33,740 nucleotides of DNA from Phoronis australis (lineage: Eukaryota > Phoronida > Phoronidae): NCBI GenBank assembly GCA_002633005.1, contig NMRA01000343.1, positions 341,640 to 375,379 on the forward strand, written 5' to 3'. The position numbers were made by a program, and so were the translations under genes. Shown piece by piece: positions 19,501-30,500 of this stretch. The first letter of the stretch is position 1, and each line of letters starts with the position of its first letter. The notes under the pieces were generated by a model that was not told the origin of the DNA, made no database searches, and saw nothing but the letters and a program-made list of their open reading frames with translations.

Positions 19501-20596
19501 GGTTAACTTTGATAGCGAATCAGCGTCTACCTCAGCCAACCAGAAGTAACGATGACTCTTATCGTCGGCCAGGATTGAAATGACACGACTGCCAATTGCC
19601 AACAGTTTTACTACATTCTTATAAAGAAGCACCATGACCAGTTGTTGGTCAGGAGAATATTCAGTGAAGTAACAATTCACGTATAGTTAAGCATTTACAT
19701 GTTTTATCCTACATTCCGCCCAAGAAATGAGGTTTTGATTTAGACAACTTCCCGATATAAACTTGGTCTCAAATTGTTCGTCTTTGGATGAGAACTGATT
19801 TCTGGGTTTACAAAGTAATATCACAGATCGCCATGCTCAACGTAGCCGGCACAAGCGCGTGAAGCAGCCAGTTCAATTTCTTGACATAATATTATGGCCA
19901 TCACGACAAATAACATGTCATATTTATTTCCATTTTTTACTCCGTTCGATAGCAGACTTTCATTAACACAAGCTTGACTGGTAACACGACAGTCGTTCGA
20001 CAGCCTGATAGGCACTCGCTCATACTTTCTGCACTGTTTCCGATCTTCCGGTGTACAAAAAATATAAGCAAGTGCATGTCAAGCTGTCCAACACTATAAA
20101 GTAGATCTACAGTCGTGTTTTCAGTCATATTTTATACTTCCTGAATATTAGTTTAATTGAACTTTTAACCAAGTCACGCTCTTTCAACACGCAACCAAAT
20201 AAACAGGAATGAAAAGCCCTTTGTAAATTTCTGGTGCTGGATCCACCAAAAAAATGTTAAGCAGCATTAAACTCAGTTCACTTTTTGAATTGCCAGTAAA
20301 ACAAAAGCACATTGAGGACTGTAATTTAAGACTTCCCTGCTCATTTTTATTGACTGAAAGTGAAATAGTATTGAATATTCTTTTTGTCATAACGAGCACT
20401 GGTGACGCTGTCAGATTGCAGCTTTGTATATGATTGATGGTAGAAGAAAATATTGAAAAATCTCACAATAAAAGCCTCAACCGTTTTTCATATTAAGTTA
20501 ATTTTGGACTTTCTAATCAACATTTTACTTTGGCTACTATCAATACTTTTGTAAGGTTATGAAATTCGAGGCGCTGACTAAATAACCAGTGGTTTC

Positions 20597-20602
20597 TTTA
20601 TT
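20597..20602 (-). terminator. RRM1: Candidate poly(A) signal of RRM1
   Basis: TTTATT on the plus strand reads AATAAA on the RRM1 strand, 806 bases past the stop codon. I saw no closer canonical hexamer beyond the coding region. It would give a 3' UTR of about 0.8 kb. Confidence 0.45.
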
Positions 20603-21407
20603 TGCATTTCACACGATTTCCTCTTCGGCCTGGCCACTGGGTACAGAGTGTATCCCCCATCATGGATCAGTAGCAGCTATGGTGGCTTACCCCCTAAGTG
20701 AAACACTTTTTTCGAGAATGTCCATTTTGAAATCCCCAAAACCTATGGCTGAACATTTTGTGCAAGGACGTCTGGTGGGCGTTCACCAAGGCAGGGTTAT
20801 GGAAGCAGACTGTCGAGGTTCAGTAAATTCCACCAAATATCGAAAGGAGGAAAATGAACCATTTGCTCTTGAAATTGAATGCACCAGCGCCAGACGTTGC
20901 TTCTCAGTGGTCAGCGCCATCTGTCGTCTGCCTTTTTGAACTGGTATCACTGTTGTACTAGGCCACATTAATCATTCATGTTTCGTCTTCAGTTGTTCCC
21001 TCTGAATTAACTTTTTCCTTCTGGCACAGAACAAAGGAATGAATGTACACAGAGGTACAATTTGTCGATGAAAACGAGATCAAGTGACATATTATATTAT
21101 AAATATCATGAATTGTAAATACAAAATGTTAATAAGATTTTACAACCACCGGTCTTTTCACATAGGTCACACAGAGATCAATCCAATAATCTTACAGCAC
21201 AAGACTAGCAGTTATCACAAAGTGACCGGTGTCAATCCAAACATGCACATTAGGTTGATCCATGCCTCACAATTAGTAGTCAATAACTACAGGACAGAAA
21301 TGAAATACAAGTATTACACAGGATTGTCTCTCCTTGAACAATTAGAAAACTTGAATGTTAACACCTCTTCTACTTTTCTGAATCTCTTCACAAGACAACA
21401 GTGTCAC

Positions 21408-21587
21408 CTAACCACTGCACATGACACAAGCTTCTTTATTCTCAATGGAACAGGCAATTGCAGCCTCATTTTCAGCCTTTTCTTGTTCAGCAGTCTTTTT
21501 TGTAGCCAACTTCTGTTTGTCAACGGTGAACTGTATGGCCTGCGCCGCTGGCTTTGTACGCAGATAGTACATACCGGTCTTCAAACC
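21408..21587 (-). CDS. RRM1: RRM1 coding exon 16: radical-transfer tyrosines and redox CxxC tail
   Basis: Residues 734-792 and stop. [20 protein letters not shown] holds the Tyr-Tyr pair that passes the radical from the R2 subunit; the tail ends [11 protein letters not shown], with Cys787 and Cys790 that shuttle electrons from thioredoxin or glutaredoxin. The linker is three residues shorter than in human. Acceptor TTTTCTGCAG. Confidence 0.98.
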   Translation of the reverse strand, partial: GLKTGMYYLRTKPAAQAIQFTVDKQKLATKKTAEQEKAENEAAIACSIENKEACVMCSG

Positions 21588-24500
21588 CTGCAGAAAATGT
21601 TGATTGTCAGTTAGAGATGAGCACAATTTTACAGACAAGGAAACACTTGGGTAAACTTGACCCAAGCCTTGTGTTGCCGTTTTTAACATTCAGTTGTAAG
21701 TATGAACTAAATTTCTGGCATAATATCTATTGATATGCCACTCAAGCTTTTAAGCATCAAGCTTACGATTATAAGCTTGATCTACAGGGCTTAAAGCTCA
21801 ATCACAGTAGCTTTAAAAAGCTACTATGAGCCCACCTTCTGACAAAAAATCTAACTTTTGATTTAATAAACTTAGCTGTAAAATCGATGTCTAGTTGTTC
21901 TCCATACTATAAGATGCAACTCACGAGTCTCAACATGCTGGTCACGTCATAACACAATACATGGCCACAAGCGAAAATGAACTTGTCAGCTCTTCCTAAT
22001 CAAGCACACAAATCAAATCAAATCAGACAAAGGAACAGCAATAAGTGGTCTAAATCAAGAGATAGTTTTTAGAAGACAGGTTTGTAGCAGCTTAGAGGTT
22101 GGTAATTGTAGTTACCACCTGAGTCCCCACTCCCCACACCATTTTAGTTACCACCAGAGTGCCCCCCCACAATTGTAGACACCATCAGAGCCCCCCATAA
22201 TTGTAGTTACCACCAGAGTCCCCCCACCATTTTAATTACTACCAGATTCCCCCCACAATTTTAGTTACCACCAAAGTGCCCCACAATTATTGATACATCG
22301 GGAGTCCCCCATAATGGTAGTTACCACCGGAGTCCCCCCATAATAAGACATGTTCAACAGGGAGGAAAATTCCCCAGGTGATGTATAGCTCCACAAGTAG
22401 GCTTGTGTGATACATTTTTTTGTCATTAAAGTGTAAAATAATGTTGTGCTTGGCACAACGGATTTCTTTGTGTGGACACGGATATTCCAACATGTTCATG
22501 AATGTTGCAATTCCCGTTACTTTGAATTTTATATAGCGGAAGACTCCACATATGGACCTACCAGTTTCCAGGCGAAGAAATGCATACTACTCATCTTGCC
22601 AAAGTTGGGCTGGGCGATATGGATGTTGAGTGACTGGCTCTGGTCAATGTATGCACCTCGGTCAGCGGCCATTTGCAATATGACCTTCTGGGAAATCTCC
22701 CACACTGTCTTGTACAGAGCCTTGAGATCATCTGGAATCTCTGGGATACCCTGAAATAGGTGAGTTTAAAATTTAGAGAAAGAAACTAATAACGAATTTG
22801 AATAAAATACGAATCAGAAATAAAACCAAAGTAGTAAGTAAAATAAATAGGCAGGTCACCTGGTACCTTCTGTGGTGTAGAGTTAGGTTTGACAGCTCCC
22901 TCATCCGGAACAATCAAAACGAGGTCAAACTTCCAGCGTAAGAGTTGAGTTAGATTTTTGAGGCACACGCCATAGAATAATGATGATGTTAAATCTCAAC
23001 AGCCAAACACAAATTACAAATCAGAACACTGTCAACAAGACATCTGTGATGTCACCGAACGAATTTGAAAAGTGACAGTGCGCTGAAGATGAAATACCCT
23101 ATATTTACTGTGCAATGCCAAAGCTTCATTAGTATTAGAATGACTAATATTAGAATAATTTTGATGTATGGTAAGCACATAAATAATAGACAATATAGGG
23201 ACAGTGGCTCTCAAGATGCAAAGCATTTTTGATAAGCATCGCAGACTCGAGGTACACGGTGCAGATTCCCTAATTTGGGATAGTCACTAAACTTTGGGAC
23301 AAGAATACTCGAGAAAAAATTGAAGGTTTTTGATGCTGAAAATTGGGATATGGTGGTGTTTGGCGTTCATCGCATTCCTCAATTTTCGGACACCGCAGTT
23401 TTGTATTAACAGTTCATCAAATCGACATAAATAGCTGACAAGTGACAACTTTAACTTTTGGTGCTTCCTCACAGTGTGTAACACCAAGGTTCATGAACTT
23501 TTGTTACTGCCTGTAATTTTTTATTTGGGATGACCAATATTACCTATTTCTAAAATTTGGTACAAGTTCCGACATTCAGCCAATCACTGTCCCAAACTGG
23601 AGAATTTTTACCGTGATTCTAAATGCGGCCATCGATACTTCAAAACTGTACAAAAATGATGTAAACCTACCTGGATGGATCCGTTGTGAGCGATCAAGAG
23701 ATTCTTCATGTCCTTGTTCCATATACCTCGCTCAGTCAGATCCTTCAGCAGGTGGTGGTTCACAATCTGAGGCAGACGGAGTTAGCTCAGACATGGGTGA
23801 AACAAAACAACCTTGTTATCGCTATACAATGCCAGAAATTGTTGAGGAAGTCACATGTCCAAGGTCCCAACAGAATTAGCTCACGAGTTCAAGACAATGT
23901 GGAGACTAAAATCAACAAACAACAATGAGGTGCAGCTGAGGCTGCACTCCAAATCTCGCATAAAATCACACAAATGTGCAAGAGACTACGATCCTGTAAC
24001 CTCGCAGCTGCTCTAGAGAGCAGTACTGAGTGGGATTGAATGCTCAAGATCATCACGATTATGATTGAAGATGGCGACTTATTAAGAAACAGCAGTGCAC
24101 AGTAGATGGTAAACTAATAAGAATTCAACAACACCCAGTCTATTAAGAGCAGTCATCAGTAATTCTCGAATAACTCAAGCAGAAAACCTTCAACAAAGAT
24201 TGACAAATTGCATTCACAACTTTGACTATGAACAGCTTCGGTAATGTAAAGATGAACATACTAGTAATAACAATTACCTGGAATTCTCCAGAGAGAACTC
24301 TGCGACTGTAGATGTTACTTGTGTATGGTTCGATGGCCTCGTTGTTGCCAAGAATCTGGGCGGTGGAGGCAGTAGGCATGGGCGCCAAAAGGAGGCTGTT
24401 GCGAACACCGTATCTGAAAAACGAAGGTGGAATAGAAATCAAAACAAGCAATACTTTCAAAATACCATATGAGAAATAAATGTGTGGACATATGTTGTCT

Positions 24501-27500
24501 TGTTGCGTACTTTTAACTTCATATCAAACTCCTGAAAGCTTTCACATTTATCCAGATTCATTTGATACTAAATTGGGATGCAAGAAATCTCAATATTCAA
24601 TGTCATTTCATTTTCCAGGAGTTTTCCAAGGATCTTGATCCATGTAACTATGTAAACTATTGTTATCATTTCCTGGAGTTGCATGGCAAGAGCGAACCCT
24701 TACTTGGCAATATCCTTCCTCAGTCCTTCCCAGTCCAGAAGACCATTGATGCCCGACGGTTTGACGTCCCACATGTCACACTGAAGGATCTAATAAGAAC
24801 ATCAGACTGCATTAGAACGATACAGATACTAATGCTTACAAGAGATCCTAAAAAATAAAACAAATCTATGCACCTAGTCACCTGCGGCACAAGTATGACA
24901 TTAATAAAGCTCTTCCAAAACATTCACTGAATATGCCACGTACTCCAAATATACAAGTGAAAACAAAACATTTGGTCATGACTTCAAAACAGTGTAAATA
25001 TGTAACGGGTGATCAATAACAGCAGGGCAAAGCATTGATTACTGAAATAAAATTGACTGATAAAAAGTTTCAGAAAGAAATTTACAAACTACCGACAACA
25101 TCCAATACTTAGTAAACTACTTGAGTCAACATAACACTTTTGGTGTTTTTGAAGTTTACTTTGTAAACAGCAACACTCAAAATTAGATTTTCCAGACAAA
25201 AAACAAGAACTGAATGTGTTATTTAACAACGCATGTGTATCGTGTCAGATTAGGTGTGACTTTACAGTACTTCCGATGTTTTGAGGACAGGACAGTTGAT
25301 ACTTACCCCTTGACTGACGGGTGACCCCTCATAAGATGGGTATGGGCCATCCCTCTGAGCTAGTTCACAACTGGCCTTCAGTGCACCAAAGTAGATGGCT
25401 TCGAATATCTGTTTATTGAGAGCCTGCGCCTCGGGACTGTCGAAGGGATATCGCATGAGGATGAAGGCGTCAGCCAATCCCTGTACTCCAATGCCAATTG
25501 GACGGTGTCTCATATTGGATCTCTCGGCCTAAAAGAACCAAAGATAGGATTTAAAGGATTTACTCATTCTGTGCCTTCACAAACACTTTGATAAGATTTA
25601 CATATCGTTTGGATTTAATTAACACACAAAACAATCAAGCTATTGCTCCAGTTAGAGCTATGACTTACTGGCTTGGGTTCCAAGACTGGTTTATGTCAAA
25701 CTAATATTCAAGGCTTAGAATGTACAGTGACAATAAAGAGGACAATTTTCCAGGTGATGTACCGTTCCAAAAATAAATAGGTTTGTGTGATAGAAATATT
25801 TTTTGTGTTGTAAAAGTCAATGAAAAATAGACAACAAAAGAGAAACTGGAAATCAAATAAGAAATCAAAACCAAAAAAGGGGAGTTCCCACCATGAACCC
25901 GAGCCTGTGTCTCAAAAGAATTTTCTTAACACATCTTAAGGGATTTAATAGCCTTTAGCATACCTTTTGCTAAGAAACAAGCCAAAAAGTATTTTTCAGG
26001 AATTAGTCGAAAAACATCGATAAGACAAGCTGAGTTACAACATAACGTTGCCTTTTTAGTGAAACAAGATTTGAAATTTTAAAAAAAGTTTTGGTGTGTA
26101 TCGACCAATATCTTGCAATTAAAATTAAAGACTATGAAAACATTGGAAATCATACAAGTTTTCACTTGCAAAGTACGGATTTTTAACATGAAGGTTACAG
26201 AATATGTCCTTAATTGATTAGCAGCCTTATAATAGTCGTCAATGCCTCCTTTCTATTAGGAATAGAACAATTTTCTCTAATGTAAGATAACATAATATGC
26301 AAATTTCAAATGCTCAAAGCAATGTATTTTTCATGCAGAAACCGGCTAAAAACTGACATCATAAGTTCACTCACCTCAGGAATAGGGTAGTAATTGATGT
26401 CTATGATACGGTTCAGGTTCTTTGTCACCACACCAGTAACCTCTACCAGTTTCTCAAAGTCAAACGTCTTGTCTTTCTTGACGTACATGTTGAGAGCAAT
26501 GGAGGCCAAGTTGCAAACAGCCACCTAAGAACAAAAAAAAAAACAGAAATGAAAACATACTCTAATGCACACAAACATATTTTTCAAACATGTCAAACCA
26601 GAGAAATTTAAAGACCATTCATTCATTTAAAGCTGCGTTTTCCAAGTTTTCATGTACTGTCAAGTTGTGTTACAACCGGCCCTCCTTGAATATCTCTAAA
26701 CCATTCATTGTAACTGAAATCTTGTGTAATTAAATCAAACCGTATACAGCACAATTACCCTCGACACTGGAAAGTAACAGTGTGAGTCAGGAAATGTTAT
26801 ACCAGGTACATGTAAGTTGTAACAGGTCTCGACCGTACTGCCTAAATGTGAAATCGAAGAAGTTTGTAGCCTGTTACAGTGAACTTGACATTTCCTAACA
26901 ACTGATGTTTAGAGAAAACAGGATGAATTGATGACATCATGATAAAGCTGACCAGTCCTACAATTTGCTGAAGCAATTTTGGACTAATCTGTCCTGTTGC
27001 AAAATGTTCTCTGTGTTCTTCATGACAATGGTAAAGAGAATTAGCAAACCCACTATATTTTGAGAAAGCCATGTCCACACATGGTTAGCATTCCTACCGA
27101 ATTTTCACTTTCTACAACTTTTCTCCGAAGTAATTTTAAACTTCCACGAATTACGTTCAGTAAACAGTACTCTTACTGGATTTGTTTTCTGCTGGAACTC
27201 TGTCAAGCATAACGGTATGACTCGGAAAAGAACAGGTCATGCGTTTTTCCACAATTTCACCTTTTTACCATGCGAGTGAAACGTCTGTCATTTTCCTGGC
27301 ATACTATAACAAGCAGGAGCCAAGCCTGACACAAAAACATCCCACCACTAGATGGCGCCTCACCTCATCCTTGCTTGTGTACTCCACAATCTCTGTGCAG
27401 AGGTTGCTACACTTGATGGTGCCAAGGTTCTTCTGATTGCTCTTCCTATTGCAGCTGTCTTTGTACAGCATGTAAGGGGTGCCCGTCTCAGTCTGTGCCT

Positions 27501-30500
27501 GAATGATGGCGTAGAACAGTTGCTGTGCCTGCACCGTGCTGCGCCCGCGTCCCTCGCTCTCATACCTGTGGCGAACAACGGAAGACGTACCAAAACTTTG
27601 TCTGAGACGTTATGACATTGGCAAAGCAAACAGCTGAAGGGAAAGTACTAAAAAATATAATCCTTACACAAACAACAAAAATGAATAACTACCTTCCTGA
27701 TACTTGCAGCAGAATATCTTGTCACCATGAAACTGGTATTTTTTGTGACAATATATAGACATGATAATTGAAGTCATCGAGTAATTATTTTGCATGTGGT
27801 CTTTGAATATGAAAAAACAGGAACTTTAAGAATACCATGGTAACTTGTCAACTCCCCTTCAGTAACGTCCACCGCTTGCAAAAGGTTTATTCACAAGATT
27901 CCCCCCAAAAATTGAAAAATCTCCCTCTCATCAGAAATCTCGAAATTTCAAAGGACAAAATTTGAGGCAAATTTTTAACTGATCCATTGTAACATAAAAC
28001 CAGACACATTTTAGCGAAACTCGTATACTGCTTTATCGAAAAACCAATCTGTACATCCCCTTCCCATACCTTGTGTACAGCTCCTCAAACTCCTCTCCCC
28101 AGACTTCTTCCAGACCGGGGCACTCGTGTGGGCACATGAGCGTCCAAGTTTCATTATTCTCCACTCGTTTCATGAACAGGTCAGGCACCCACAGCGCGTA
28201 GAACAGGTCACGTGCCCTCTGTTCCTCCTTCCCGTGGTTCTTACGACAGTCCAAAAAGGCATAGATATCGGCGTGCCATGGCTCTAGGTAGATAGCGAAG
28301 GCGCCAGGACGCTTGTTACCGCCTTGGTCCACATAGCGTGCTGTGTTATTGAACACACGCAACATTGGAAGCAAACCGTTGGAAGTGCCGTTAGTCTGCA
28401 TGAGAGAGAGATGGCTATATTGAATTTACCCATTAACTCTATTGACATACGAAATGTAGAAACCCCGATTTTCCAGGACAATGGAAAATGGAACGGAATT
28501 GATTTTTCATGGAATCTGACTTCTTTAATGGAATTTATATTAATATAATAATATTTTGAACACAATTTCCATATTTCAAGAGTAGACATAATCTGGCCGA
28601 TTTAATTTTGAAGCATACATGGTGACAAGTACTGGTGACTTATTTTTTCTGAAGGTGGCACTGTTCTAAAACATGGCGTGTAACAATGTTTCGGTAAAAC
28701 TGAACCACTACATAATTCAGCGGAAAAAGGAACATCTTAACATCTCTATTGTATCTCAGTACAAAATCACAAGCCAAGGATTATGATGTTGGACAAAATT
28801 GAACAATGGAAACAAACTTTTAAATACTTTAAAAAACTACCGAGAATACTAACCCCAGCAATGTAACTGCCTGTCGCACGAATGCAATGGACGTTGAGGC
28901 CAATACCGCCTGCACTTTTGGAGATGAGAGCACACTGCCTGAGTGTGTCGTAGATACCTTCAATGCTGTCGGATTGCATGGTGAGCAAGAAACAACTGTA
29001 ATACAACAATATTGTCATGTATTGCATGAGAATGAAGAGATGTATTGTAGGAACATATAAGCAATATTGCCTATTGATATACAGAGACGTATTGTTAGAA
29101 TATATAGGCAATATTGGTGATCACCATACAAAAATGAAGAGATGATTACGACACAATAGTAATGCAATTTACTTAAGGAATACATGCGGTATTACCGATC
29201 TATTATACGACCATACAAGGGTTATTGGCAGTTACTGAACAATACAGTGAGAGACCAGCCTTCATTGCTACTATCCAATGTTCAAAGGCGGCTCTGTAAA
29301 GCCCATTATTCCTTTCCCGCAATACACTTTTTGCAAAGCTGAAGGATGGACATGGTATTGCACACCGGCATTGACTTGTTTGTTTGCTACACACGATAGT
29401 TACAAGTCTAGGAAATGCAGTTTTAATTAAAATGCATCAACATCTTTTTCAATGTTGCTGCAAAAGTAAAACGCAGGCTGCAAGAAATGAGATGGTATCA
29501 GAGAGGATCCTACCCAACCACTTTTGGTGAACTTTGCTCACCTGCCTGCAGAGTTTGACAAGACACTGCTTAACCTTTCAACTCATAGACCTAAAACATA
29601 ATTTGCTCAGATTTTTCATCAAACTATGATTTGTGGAGGTTTGGGAAATTTGTAATTCTGGTCCAGTTCAAATTTTCTGTTGTGGAGAACACTATATTGC
29701 TACAATGAACACCAACAATACCATTGATTGGGTCTCACCTGGACAGTTGGGGGCGTCTCGTGCCAGCGTTGAACAGCGTAGGTGAGGCGTGTGTGAACCA
29801 CTTCTCTGACAGAAGGTTATAGGTCTCGATGACTGACTCTATGTCTTCGCCGTGAATACCAACAGAAACACGCATCAACATGTGCTGCGGGCGCTCGGCA
29901 ACTGAAAACGAGCGCCATAAGCCATTTTCAGCACCAAATTAAACACTTAAGGATGTTGTTTAGAAGGTTATCAAAGGGTCAAGCCTTTTACTCTCATAAA
30001 ATTGGTCTCCTAAGTGCCTTAATACGATAGGATTCCACTTCCGCCAACAACTAAAATCAATGCATACATGCACTATTTCAAATTGCAAATTCAGGGTTGA
30101 CTAACTCCATTAAACACGGTCTCTGGAGCATTTTTTTGAGTTGCTGATGCCGTTTGTGTCCTTCTCAGTAACACAATCCCAGAGCACCCTCGATAACTGG
30201 GAATTTTTTGGCAAAAAGTTGATTTACAGCACCTACCAGTGCAAACCAACCTAATAAAAGTTAAAGTTGACGGAATCAAATTTCACTTTGTGCACAAAAT
30301 AGGAGGTGAATTACAAGGTTTGCTTCATGTATCCGTTGGAAGAAGACTAACATGACCAAGATATCATGGACATCTTGCCTCAACAAACAAGTCACTTACC
30401 TTTGCCATCAATTCTGAGCAAGTAGGACCTTTCCATGGTCTTAAAGCCAAAGTATGTGTATCCAAAATCTCGGTCGTAGATGATGGCAGAATTTAGTCGC

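Larger units (their letters stand above)
18935..21407. other. Region between convergent ZIP and RRM1 genes (3' UTRs and spacer)
   Basis: Both genes transcribe toward this stretch. It contains the ZIP 3' UTR and its likely poly(A) signal at 19495, then a spacer, then the RRM1 3' UTR with a minus-strand AATAAA at 20602-20597. Several 60- to 176-codon frames exist on both strands but none resembles a known protein or shows splice support. Confidence 0.6.

Noticed and set aside
19441-19680. A 79-codon minus-strand frame between the two genes
   Set aside because: It reads somewhat protein-like but starts on GTG, has no splice support and overlaps the putative ZIP poly(A) signal. Left as unsupported.
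20571-20918. Inverted pair GGCGCTGAC / GTCAGCGCC as ends of a mobile element
   Set aside because: Only nine bases match, with no target duplication and no other element features.
20589-20939. A 116-codon plus-strand frame
   Set aside because: It lies in the expected RRM1 3' UTR, has no similarity I can recognise and no poly(A) or splice context of its own.
21084-21614. A 176-codon plus-strand frame
   Set aside because: Its second half is antisense to the last RRM1 exon, which is unmistakable; the rest is low-complexity UTR sequence.
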